From contig DIXP01000103.1 in assembly GCA_002436065.1 (NCBI GenBank), positions 1 to 64,000 on the forward strand: a stretch of 64,000 bases of DNA. Reading direction: 5' to 3'. Numbering within the stretch: position 1 is the first letter of the stretch; each line of letters opens with the position of its first letter. Shown here piece by piece: positions 26,702 to 34,669 of the stretch. Made by a program: the position numbers and the translations under genes. The notes beneath the pieces are model-generated. The model was not told the DNA's origin. It made no database searches and saw nothing but the letters and a program-made list of their open reading frames with translations. Origin of the DNA: Chloroflexi bacterium UBA6077. Lineage in GTDB: Bacteria > Chloroflexota > UBA6077.

Positions 26702-27328
26702 CTAAACCCTCGGCTTCCAGCTGGCTATCTCTTGCTCGTCGACCGTGATCTCGCCGTCGACGATGCTGCTGGGCAGCAACTCAGGAGGGTAGCCCTGGCA
26801 ACCACCGGAGATCCCCTTGGAGCTCTCCAACTCCCACCGGGAGCCGCAGGCGTTGCACACCAACTGGTTGCCCTCGGTGTGGAAGCTGGTGGAGTTGCAC
26901 GGCTCGCACATCCGGACCGCCACCTTCGTGGCGCCCGAGGGAGTGACGTAGGCCACCAGGGGTACGGCCACATTGTCCTTCTTGTAGTTCCAGGCGACCA
27001 GCTTCTTGGTGGCTACCTCTTCTGTTGAGATGGAGACCTTGCCGTTGTCTGTGGCGGCCGTGGTCGCCGCGACCTGCTGAATCGGCGCCGCCGAGGCGGT
27101 CTTCGCCCCCGTGTTGCCAAGGATTGTCACGCCTACGACCGTGACAACCAACAGCACGCCGACCAGGGCTAGGATCGCCCCTGGGGTGAATCGTCTCCGT
27201 CGCGGCGTAGCGGCGCTGGGTGAAGGGCCCGTGAAGCGGCTTCGCTTCTCCTCCCAACTACTTGATGCATCCTGTCTCGGCGCGGGGGTCGCGCCCCTGG
27301 CCTGCCGTATCCTGTCCTGTCTTGGCAT
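26702..27328 (-). CDS. DUF2318-domain membrane protein
   Basis: 208 residues: cytoplasmic basic N-terminus, one transmembrane helix (about 50-70), then an extracytoplasmic DUF2318 domain with two CxxC pairs, MCEPCNSTSF and LVCNACGSRWELES, and the conserved end GGCQGYPP. DUF2318 accompanies FtsX-type ABC systems and iron-lead transport genes. ATG at 27328 follows AGGAGG. First gene of a leftward operon, with phased repeats upstream. Confidence 0.8.
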   Translation of the reverse strand: MPRQDRIRQARGATPAPRQDASSSWEEKRSRFTGPSPSAATPRRRRFTPGAILALVGVLLVVTVVGVTILGNTGAKTASAAPIQQVAATTAATDNGKVSISTEEVATKKLVAWNYKKDNVAVPLVAYVTPSGATKVAVRMCEPCNSTSFHTEGNQLVCNACGSRWELESSKGISGGCQGYPPELLPSSIVDGEITVDEQEIASWKPRV

Positions 27329-27397
27329 CTGGACCTCCTGGAAAAGCTCGGTGATCGGGGAGATAGCCGGGTTTGTACACACTTTGTCACACGTCCC

Positions 27398-27441
27398 TTA
27401 AGCCACCATTAGCCACGCCTTAACGCCAGCTTAGCGGCGAG
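27398..27441. promoter_or_regulatory. Four 11-bp-phased TTA(A)GCC repeats
   Basis: TTAAGCCA, TTAGCCAC, TTAACGCC and TTAGCGGC start at 27398, 27409, 27420 and 27431, exactly 11 bp apart. The array lies 70-113 bp upstream of the DUF2318 start and just before the divergent cadC promoter. Such helical phasing is the signature of tandem OmpR-type regulator binding. Confidence 0.6.
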
Positions 27442-27453
27442 GCCGTCATGGTG

Positions 27454-27504
27454 TTGACGCGGCCCGCATCTCGCCTTATACTGACGATCAAATGATCGTT
27501 TGAT
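27454..27504 (+). promoter_or_regulatory. cadC promoter and ArsR/SmtB-type operator
   Basis: TTGACG (27454-27459), a 17-nt spacer and TATACT (27477-27482) form a sigma-70 promoter. Immediately downstream lies the palindrome ATCAAATGATCGTTTGAT (27487-27504), covering the expected transcription start, as SmtB/CadC operators do. It probably allows autorepression relieved by Cd, Pb or Zn. Confidence 0.75.
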
Positions 27505-27528
27505 TATCCTGTGAGGGAGGTGGCCGTC

Positions 27529-27966
27529 GTGCCGATACCATCGCTTGACGAATACCGGGAAGATGCCCCGGTTTGCCAGGTCACCTGCGTACACGATGAG
27601 CTGGTGGCCCCTCTGAGGGAGTCGCTTCAGCGCACAGAGGGGATCTCCACCATCTTCAAGGCCCTGGCCGATGACACTCGTGTGAAGGTGGTATACGCCC
27701 TCAGCCAGTCCGAATTGTGCGTCTGCGACGTGGCGAATCTGATCGGCAGCTCGAAGGCGACTGCCTCCTACCACCTGCGGCTGCTCAACCACATGGGGCT
27801 GGCGACCTACCGCAGAGATGGGAAGCTTGTGTTCTACCGGCTCTCCGATCCCCACATCGGCAACCTGGTGCGGGAGGTGGTGGAGCACCTGGAGGAGCAG
27901 GGCGATCTTCGCTCCGGCAGATCCAATGTTCCAGTCGCATCCATGAGGCCTCAATCCAAAGGCTAG
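27529..27966 (+). CDS. cadC: CadC-type ArsR-family metal-sensing repressor
   Basis: 145 residues. Winged helix with both CadC metal-site parts: N-terminal VCQVTCVHDE and, on the recognition-helix side, ELCVCDVANLIG, the same Cys pattern that binds Cd/Pb in staphylococcal CadC; DNA-reading helix SSKATASYHLRLLNHMGL. I chose GTG 27529, eight nt after GGAGG, rather than GTG 27511. A matching operator covers its promoter, and the CadA ATPase gene follows at 27 nt. Confidence 0.85.
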   Translation: MPIPSLDEYREDAPVCQVTCVHDELVAPLRESLQRTEGISTIFKALADDTRVKVVYALSQSELCVCDVANLIGSSKATASYHLRLLNHMGLATYRRDGKLVFYRLSDPHIGNLVREVVEHLEEQGDLRSGRSNVPVASMRPQSKG

Positions 27967-27993
27967 TCCTTGTCACGAAGGAGTGATCGCACC

Positions 27994-30123
27994 ATGGCTC
28001 AAGCTGAACTAGCCAAACCGGCCGCTACCGTGGTCTTCCGCGTAGAGGGGATCACCTGCCTGGACTGCGCCGCCAAGTTCGAGGAGAACGTCGGCGGGCT
28101 TCCGGGGGTGGCGAGCGCCACCCTGAACAGCATGGCCGGCAAGCTCACGGTCGAGGGGGTGGCCGACCTGCGAGCTATCCGCGAGGAGGCCAAGAAGGAA
28201 GGCTATCAGGTGACCCCACTGGATGAGAAGCGGGTGGCGACCGCAGGGGTCCGGCGCAACTGGGCCCTCCTGCGTACCCTGATCTCCGCCCTGGCCTTCG
28301 CCGCGGCCTACGCCCTGTCCCGAGCCGGCGCGGCCTCCGATCTGTCCGTTCCCCTCTACATCGTGGCGATGCTGGTCGGTGGCTGGGGCAACCTTCGGAG
28401 AGCCCGATACTCGCTTCCCAGGCTGGAATTCAACATGAGCGTCATGATGGCCTCTGCCCTCATTGGCGCCGCTGCCATCGGCCAGTGGGAGGAGGGCGCG
28501 GGAGTAGCCTTCCTTTACAGTGTCTCCGAGCTGCTGGAATCCTGGACCATGGAGCAGGGCCGGCGCTCCCTGCGTCAGTTGATCAACCTGGCGCCGAGGA
28601 TGGCGAGGATCCGCCGTGGCGTCGAGGACGTTGAGGTCCCGGCGGAGGATGTGCGGGTGGGTGACGTGATGCTCCTTCGTCCGGGCGAGAAGATCGCCAT
28701 GGATGGCCGTATCCTCAAGGGCGAGTCAGCAGTCAACCAGGCCGCCATCACCGGCGAGTCGGTGCCTGTAGAGAAGGGACCCGGGGACGAGCTGTTCGCC
28801 GGTACCTTCAACACCCACGGCTCCCTCGAGGTCGAGGTTACCAAGCGGGTCGAGGACACGACCCTCGTCCGGATCATCCACTTGGTGGAGGACGCCCAGG
28901 CCAAACGCGCCCCCTCGCAGGCGTTCGTGGACCGGTTCGCCAGGGTGTACACCCCTGTCGTGCTGGCTCTCGCGGCCCTGGTGACGCTGGTGCCGCCGCT
29001 CCTGCTCGGCTACGATTGGAGTGCCTGGCTGTACCGCGGCCTCGCCCTGCTGGTGGTCTCCTGTCCATGCGCCCTGGTGGTCTCCACGCCGGTCACCATC
29101 GTGAGCGCCATCAGCAACGCTGCCAGGAACGGCGTGCTGATCAAGGGGGGCATGAGCCTGGAGGCGGCAGGCGCGGTCAGGGCGGTGGCTTTCGACAAGA
29201 CCGGGACCCTCAGCAGGGGCCGACCGGTCGTTACCGACCTGGTGCCTCTGGGATCGATCTCGGAGCGGGATCTGCTCCAGCTAGCCGCCGACCTGGAGGC
29301 GCGGTCGGAGCACCCGCTTTCCGAGGCTATCGTGAGGGCGGCGGAAGCTCAGGGACTGCGCCCCCAGGCCGTGGAGGGGTTCTCTGCGCGGCCCGGCCGT
29401 GGTGTCCAGGGGGCTGTGGACGGGGAGACCCTCTACGTGGGGAACCTTCGACTGTTCGAGGATCTGGGGATCTCCACCGAAGCCGTCTCCGAAGCCGTTC
29501 GTCGTCTCCAGGGGGAGGGGAAGACAGTTATGGTCGTAGGGACGGCTGCGAGCTTCCTGGGCATCGTCGCCGTGGCCGACGAGATCCGCGAGATGAGTAG
29601 GTCTGCCGTCGCCCAGCTGAAGCGGGCTGGAGTCGGCCGCACCGTGATGCTCACGGGGGACAACGAGGCGACTGCCCGGGCCGTGGCCTCCAGGGTGGGG
29701 GTGGACGAGTTCCGGGCGGAGCTGCTGCCCCACGAAAAGGTGGAGTACATCGAGGGGCTGCTGGCGGAGCATGGGAAGGTAGCCATGGTTGGCGATGGCA
29801 TCAACGACGCGCCAGCCCTGGCCACGGCAACGGTGGGCATCGCCATGGGTGGGGCCGGCTCGGACACCGCGCTGGAGACCGCCGACGTAGTGCTGATGGC
29901 CGACGACCTCTCCAAGCTCCCGTTCACGGTGCGGCTCAGCCGGATGGCCCTCACGGTTATCAAGCAGAACATCACCTTCTCCCTGGTGATCAAGGCCATC
30001 GCCGTGGCGGCCGTCTTCCCCGGGTGGCTCACCCTGTGGCTGGCGGTGCTTGCCGACGTGGGCGCGACGGTGCTGGTGACGCTGAATGGAATGAGGCTTC
30101 TCCGTGTGAAGCCTGAGAAGTAG
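27994..30123 (+). CDS. cadA: CadA-type Cd/Zn/Pb P1B ATPase
   Basis: 709 residues: one HMA domain with GITCLDCAAK near residue 17, TGES near 256, metal motif C357-P358-C359 (SCPCALVVSTPV), DKTGTLSRG, SEHPLSEA and GDGINDAPAL. The CPC plus following helices fit the P1B-2 (zinc/cadmium/lead) group. ATG at 27994 has AAGGAG upstream. Pairing with CadC supports export of divalent soft metals from the cytoplasm. Confidence 0.9.
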   Translation: MAQAELAKPAATVVFRVEGITCLDCAAKFEENVGGLPGVASATLNSMAGKLTVEGVADLRAIREEAKKEGYQVTPLDEKRVATAGVRRNWALLRTLISALAFAAAYALSRAGAASDLSVPLYIVAMLVGGWGNLRRARYSLPRLEFNMSVMMASALIGAAAIGQWEEGAGVAFLYSVSELLESWTMEQGRRSLRQLINLAPRMARIRRGVEDVEVPAEDVRVGDVMLLRPGEKIAMDGRILKGESAVNQAAITGESVPVEKGPGDELFAGTFNTHGSLEVEVTKRVEDTTLVRIIHLVEDAQAKRAPSQAFVDRFARVYTPVVLALAALVTLVPPLLLGYDWSAWLYRGLALLVVSCPCALVVSTPVTIVSAISNAARNGVLIKGGMSLEAAGAVRAVAFDKTGTLSRGRPVVTDLVPLGSISERDLLQLAADLEARSEHPLSEAIVRAAEAQGLRPQAVEGFSARPGRGVQGAVDGETLYVGNLRLFEDLGISTEAVSEAVRRLQGEGKTVMVVGTAASFLGIVAVADEIREMSRSAVAQLKRAGVGRTVMLTGDNEATARAVASRVGVDEFRAELLPHEKVEYIEGLLAEHGKVAMVGDGINDAPALATATVGIAMGGAGSDTALETADVVLMADDLSKLPFTVRLSRMALTVIKQNITFSLVIKAIAVAAVFPGWLTLWLAVLADVGATVLVTLNGMRLLRVKPEK

Positions 30124-30163
30124 ATGGACGGCAATCGCTGCGTGGAGGCCGGGAGGATGAGGC

Positions 30164-32749
30164 ATGATGAATGAGCGGGGTGAGTCGGCTGGCGATGCAG
30201 AGATCGCGGCAACTCACCACGTCTCCCCTCTGGTGCTACCCCTTTCCGAACTCGGGCGAGGCGATCTCGCGGTGGCAGGAGGCAAGGGCGCCAACCTGGG
30301 TGAGCTGGTCAGGGCTGGCTTTCCCGTGCCGCCGGGCTTCGTGGTAACCACGTTGGCCTACGAGCGATTCGTGGCTGAGAATCACCTGGAGGACACCATC
30401 GTTCGGGCGCTCCGTGAGGAGCGGGACAACGGCGCTGCGATTCGAGGCGCCTTCGAGGGTGTGCCGATCCCGGTGGAGATTGAGCGGGAGGTTCTGACAG
30501 CCTATCGCGTCCTCGGCCGTGGCGCGGTAGCCGTGCGCTCCAGCGCCACGGCCGAGGACCTGCCGGGGGCGACCTTCGCCGGCCAGCAGGACACCTTTCT
30601 CAACGTCGTCGGCGAGGATGCGCTGCTGGACGCCGTGCGGCGCTGCTGGGCCTCACTCTGGACCGACCGTGCCATTGCCTACCGCGAACGCCAGGGTCTG
30701 GACCAGCAAACGGTCAAGCTCGCCGTCGTGGTCCAGCGCATGGTAGCGGCGGAGGCTGCGGGCGTGCTGTTCACCGCAAATGCCGTCACGGGCGCGCGGG
30801 ATGAGGTCATCGTGGATGCCAGTCCGGGCCTGGGGGAGGCCGTGGTCTCCGGCTTGGTGACGCCCGACCACTTCGTACTGCGGAAGGGCCGCTGGGGCTG
30901 GCGCATCAGCGAACGTCACCTCGGACAACGCGAGGTGGTTATCCGGGCAAGATCGGGCGGAGGCACAGAGCACGTGGAAGGAGTAGCTGCCGCCGGCGCC
31001 CCAGCACTCGCGGACCGGGCGCTGCGCCAACTCGCTCGTATCGGCGTTGCTATCGAAAGGCACTTTGGCGCTCCTCAAGACGTCGAGTGGGCGTGGGCCG
31101 ACGGACAGCTCTTCATCGTCCAGTCCCGCCCGATCACCGCCCTGCCGGAGCCGCCGCCCCGTCCGTCCATGCCGATGCAACTGCTTGCCGGCATCGTGAC
31201 GGAGATACTCCCGACCCGGCCGTACCCGCTGGAATACACAACCTGGGGTCCGGATCTCCTGGTCTCGGCGCTTCTCGGGCCGATGATTCGGCTGGTCGGG
31301 CTCGAATATCGACTCGACTGGTCGATCGTCGAGGAGGACGGCGTCGTCGTTCGGTTCAACGGCAGGATGCCGGTCCAGCCGACGCCGGGTATCCTGCTCG
31401 CGCCCGTGCGGCTGCTGCGCCAGGCGCGGCGCTACGATCCTGCCCGTTGGCGTGCCGATCCGCTGCTAGCCGAGGCACAGTCGCGTGTCCGAGCACTGGA
31501 GAAGCGCGACCTGAGGGGGCTCTCGTGGACGAGTCTGCTCGATACGGTGCACGAGGCGCTGGCGATCCCTCCCCTGATCGGGGAGATCCGCGTCCGCTAC
31601 CTGCCGCGAACTGCCCTCGCTGTCGGGCGCCTCCGTCTCGTGCTCGCCCTGCTGAGGGCCGGGGACCGCTTCGGCACGCTCCTCTTCACCGGCGTCGAGA
31701 GCAGGACGATGGAGGCGAACCGTGCGCTGGAGGAGTTGGCGACGCGGATTCGGTCCGACCCCAGCCTTGCTAGCGTCTTCGCCAGCCGAGAGGCTGGCGA
31801 GCTCAGGGGCGCGTTGGAGCAGTTCCCGTCGGGCCGGGTCTTCCTGGACAAGCTACGCGCCTTCCTGGACAGCTATGGCCACCGTGAGGTGGGAGGGACC
31901 CTGCAGCTTTCGCGGTCGACCTGGAAGGACGCACCGGAGGCTGTATTTGGCATCCTCAAGGGACTCGCCACGGCTCCACCTCGACCCGAGGTCGGGCAGG
32001 CTCCATGGGAAGCCGCTCGGGACCAACTGCTCTCGCGTCCCCTCCTGCGAATCCCGCTCCTGCGGTCCGCGTTCCTCGGGCTCCTGGCAGAAGCGCGCTG
32101 GTTCCCCCAGATCCGCGAGGACACTCGCTTCTACGGCACGCTGATCCTGCCGGTTCTCCACCGGACGCTGCTCGAATTCGGCCAACGTCTCGCCGCCGCG
32201 GGCGTGCTGGACTCCCCAGAGGATGTCTTCCACTTCAAGCTGGACGAGCTGGAACGGGTTGGCGAGTCGTGGCCGCCGCCTGCGCAGCTTGTCGAGGAGC
32301 TACGCGCCCTGATGGTGCGGCGAAGGGAGAAGCGGGCCGCGCTCGAGGGCACCCCCATAGTGGATCCGCGGCTCCTCCGCCAGCCCGCTACCGAGGGCGA
32401 GGCGCTGGTCACCGGTACGCCGGGTAGCCCTGGCGTGGCAGAGGGGCCGGTGCGCGTCATCCGCGATGCATCGGAGTTTGGCAAGCTTGGCTCCGGCGAA
32501 GTGCTGGTCGCCCCCTACACGAATCCGGCCTGGACGCCGCTATTCCAGCGGGCCGCTGCCGTCGTGGTGGACAGCGGCGGGTCGGGATCGCACGCTGCCA
32601 TCGTTGCGCGCGAGTACCGAATACCGGCCGTAATGGGGACCATCGACGGGACAACCAAGCTCCAGAATGGGCAGCGGGTTCGCGTCGATGGCGACCGGGG
32701 ATTGGTCTTCAGCGCCCCACAAACCACGGGACCTCCCGAGCAGGAGTAG
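30164..32749 (+). CDS. PEP-synthase-like / rifampin-phosphotransferase-like protein
   Basis: 861 residues: N-terminal ATP-grasp part (GGKGANLGELVRAGFPVPPG, then AVRSSATAEDLPGATFAGQ and a VEWAWADGQLFIVQSRPIT end at about 320), a 450-residue middle domain, and a C-terminal swivel domain with GTPGSPGVAEGPV and the catalytic His in GSGSHAAIVAREY. The order and length fit rifampin phosphotransferase (Rph) better than PEP synthase, which has a C-terminal PEP-binding barrel that is missing here. Follows cadA by 40 nt. The real substrate is unknown. Confidence 0.75.
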   Translation: MMNERGESAGDAEIAATHHVSPLVLPLSELGRGDLAVAGGKGANLGELVRAGFPVPPGFVVTTLAYERFVAENHLEDTIVRALREERDNGAAIRGAFEGVPIPVEIEREVLTAYRVLGRGAVAVRSSATAEDLPGATFAGQQDTFLNVVGEDALLDAVRRCWASLWTDRAIAYRERQGLDQQTVKLAVVVQRMVAAEAAGVLFTANAVTGARDEVIVDASPGLGEAVVSGLVTPDHFVLRKGRWGWRISERHLGQREVVIRARSGGGTEHVEGVAAAGAPALADRALRQLARIGVAIERHFGAPQDVEWAWADGQLFIVQSRPITALPEPPPRPSMPMQLLAGIVTEILPTRPYPLEYTTWGPDLLVSALLGPMIRLVGLEYRLDWSIVEEDGVVVRFNGRMPVQPTPGILLAPVRLLRQARRYDPARWRADPLLAEAQSRVRALEKRDLRGLSWTSLLDTVHEALAIPPLIGEIRVRYLPRTALAVGRLRLVLALLRAGDRFGTLLFTGVESRTMEANRALEELATRIRSDPSLASVFASREAGELRGALEQFPSGRVFLDKLRAFLDSYGHREVGGTLQLSRSTWKDAPEAVFGILKGLATAPPRPEVGQAPWEAARDQLLSRPLLRIPLLRSAFLGLLAEARWFPQIREDTRFYGTLILPVLHRTLLEFGQRLAAAGVLDSPEDVFHFKLDELERVGESWPPPAQLVEELRALMVRRREKRAALEGTPIVDPRLLRQPATEGEALVTGTPGSPGVAEGPVRVIRDASEFGKLGSGEVLVAPYTNPAWTPLFQRAAAVVVDSGGSGSHAAIVAREYRIPAVMGTIDGTTKLQNGQRVRVDGDRGLVFSAPQTTGPPEQE

Positions 32750-32766
32750 CAGGGTCGAACCACGTT

Positions 32767-33471
32767 TCAAGGAGTTGCTGGATCCAACTGGCAGGGCTCG
32801 AGAGGCGCTACCCAGCGGCGGACCCAGCTGCGGACGGCCGATTCGGGGGCCTGGAAGAGGTCGGACATCTCGGGGATGCTCCTGCTCTGGGGCCAGAGCT
32901 CCCGGACCCACTTCGTGGGCATGAGGATGCTGGCGGCGAAGTAGTCGGCGATGGCTTCGTTGAAGGGCCGGCAGTTGTCACCGGCCTCCCCCTCGTGCAT
33001 GGCGGAGAGGCGGCAGAGGATGTGGTATCCCTCGTGAAAGGCCACGTAGCGATTCATCAGGGGCGACTGGTTGGAGTTCAGGTGGAGGACCCAGGCGTCG
33101 TTGACGAGCCAGACGGCGCCGTAGTGAGAGTTCAGTGGCAGGAACCGGATCTCCACGGGCCTGTCGGGGTCGAAGCTGTGCACCAACTCCAGCGGCACTG
33201 GGGGATTGGAGATGTGGGCCGCATCGAGGAATCCTGTGGCGATATCCTCGACGTGCTGGAGCATCTTGCAGGGCCGCTCGCAGCGGCCGTCGCAACAGCC
33301 TTCCAGGGACAGCATCCGGTAATCGGTGTTGCTTACGGCGGCTTGCTCCCGCTTCTGCCTGCACCAGGGCCCCCGTCGGCAGGGGCACTTCTCCTCGAAG
33401 GGGCACGCCGCCGTCGTCGCGGCGTGGGGAGGGACTGCGACCCGGGATGGTCTACCTGCCCTCGACCTCAC
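32767..33471 (-). CDS. ImmA/IrrE-type metallopeptidase with Cys-rich N-terminus
   Basis: 234 residues. Zinc protease motif HEGYH near residue 143 and second part NEAIADYFAASILMP fit the ImmA/IrrE family, which cleaves or inactivates an XRE repressor. The first 80 residues are Cys-rich (CPFEEKCPCRRGPWC, then CCDGRCERPC), nine Cys in all, looking like a metal- or FeS-binding sensor. Overlaps the XRE repressor gene by 20 nt, the classical repressor-protease pair. GTG start at 33471. Confidence 0.75.
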   Translation of the reverse strand: MRSRAGRPSRVAVPPHAATTAACPFEEKCPCRRGPWCRQKREQAAVSNTDYRMLSLEGCCDGRCERPCKMLQHVEDIATGFLDAAHISNPPVPLELVHSFDPDRPVEIRFLPLNSHYGAVWLVNDAWVLHLNSNQSPLMNRYVAFHEGYHILCRLSAMHEGEAGDNCRPFNEAIADYFAASILMPTKWVRELWPQSRSIPEMSDLFQAPESAVRSWVRRWVAPLEPCQLDPATP

Positions 33472-33811
33472 GCTTTCTCCTTCGGCGCTCGATGAGGTCC
33501 TCGATCATGGCGATCACGTCCTCATCCAACTCGTTGGGGTACTTCAGCCGCGCATACTCGCGGAACTCCGGCCACTGGGTGGCTCCCGCCGTCTCCAGGG
33601 CTGGCAGGTAGCGGGCGAGGGAGAGGAGCCACTCGACCCGGATGCCACCGTAATCGGCCAGCTTCTCGCAAGATTGGGGGGAGGGCACGTCCTTGCCCGA
33701 TAGCCATCGGCTGACGGTGGCGTGGCTAACCCCGATCTCTCTGGCCAACCGGCTGGGGGAGATGCCGCGTCGACGTATTAGCGATGTGAGAAAGCCAACC
33801 ATATCTTCCAT
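33452..33811 (-). CDS. XRE-family helix-turn-helix repressor
   Basis: 119 residues: helix-turn-helix at about 12-65 (SPSRLAREIGVSHATVSRWLSG) and a basic helical tail ending RRRRKREVEGR. Forms a pair with the overlapping ImmA/IrrE-like protease gene. Divergent from the DsrM/DsrK-like operon across a region rich in GTGCGC palindromes, which it probably binds (inference). Confidence 0.8.
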   Translation of the reverse strand: MEDMVGFLTSLIRRRGISPSRLAREIGVSHATVSRWLSGKDVPSPQSCEKLADYGGIRVEWLLSLARYLPALETAGATQWPEFREYARLKYPNELDEDVIAMIEDLIERRRRKREVEGR

Positions 33812-33835
33812 AGCGATACCATAATACTACCGCGC

Positions 33836-33945
33836 ACGCACAATGTCGATCCCTGGCGCACATGTAATCCCAGATTCCCTTGACAACCCGTACGTGTGCG
33901 CACATACTACTTACGCGCGCGCACGTATCTGTACAGGTGCGGACA
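33836..33945. promoter_or_regulatory. Divergent control region with alternating GTGCGC palindromes
   Basis: For the rightward operon, TTGACA at 33880 with a 17-nt spacer and CATACT. Overlapping it are GTGTGCGCACAT and ACGCGCGCGCACGT palindromes, with another GCGCACGC near the leftward start. The alternating purine-pyrimidine tracts could adopt left-handed DNA; more simply they are operators for the XRE protein. Confidence 0.5.
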
Positions 33946-34014
33946 GTTGGGGTGGAGAGTGCCGCGGCACTGAGCGCCCCAAGGTCGAACACGAGTACTA
34001 AAGAGAGGTGCGCT

Positions 34015-34665
34015 TTGGACGAGTTCTTGCTGGTTCTCGAAAACGAGGTGCAGCTGGTAGCCCTTACCCTTTTTGCGCTCATCTACGGCACCAAGCTGTT
34101 CTGGCTCAAGTCCCTCCGCGCTCCCCTGGAGAAGATGCCGCCCAAGGGTTCAGCTAACAAGGGGGCACTTCTTTCCTTCGGCTATCTGGCGTGGCCGTGG
34201 GCAATGGAGAGCACGCGCAAGCATCTGGCCGTCTACGTCGAGTTTGCCCTGTTCCACATCGCCGTGGCCATCGCCATCGGCGGTACCTTCATCGTCCCCT
34301 ACATGCCCCAGCTGCTGACGCCGCTGGTGGTCAACGTCTTCACTGCATTTCTGATCCTGGGGTTCTTCGCGGGGCTGATCAGGATCCGGCGCAGGTTGGT
34401 CACCCCGGAGCTCCGGGCCATCAATACCCCGGACGACTACTTCGCCATCACGGTGATAACCGCGTACTTCCTCACGGCGGCCTGGGGCCTCTACACCCAC
34501 AGTTTCTGGGGAATGGCGACCTACTTCGGATTGACGACCTTCCTGCTGATCTACGTGCCCATGAGCAAGGTTTCTCACTACATCTACTGGCCCTTCACCC
34601 GCTTCTACTACGGCCACCTGTTTGGCCGGCGCGGCGCGATGGCGGCAGCCAGGCAAGGGAGGTAA
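34015..34665 (+). CDS. DsrM/NarI-like membrane cytochrome b subunit
   Basis: 216 residues with about five transmembrane helices, the first at the N-terminus, and several membrane His (YVEFALFHIAVAIAIGG, GLYTHSFWG, SKVSHYIYW) that can ligate haem b, as in NarI, HdrE and DsrM. Stop and next start are four nt apart, so it is the membrane partner of the FeS protein that follows. TTG start at 34015 after GAGAGG. Likely exchanges electrons between menaquinone and the HdrD-like subunit. Confidence 0.75.
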   Translation: MDEFLLVLENEVQLVALTLFALIYGTKLFWLKSLRAPLEKMPPKGSANKGALLSFGYLAWPWAMESTRKHLAVYVEFALFHIAVAIAIGGTFIVPYMPQLLTPLVVNVFTAFLILGFFAGLIRIRRRLVTPELRAINTPDDYFAITVITAYFLTAAWGLYTHSFWGMATYFGLTTFLLIYVPMSKVSHYIYWPFTRFYYGHLFGRRGAMAAARQGR

Positions 34666-34669
34666 AGAA

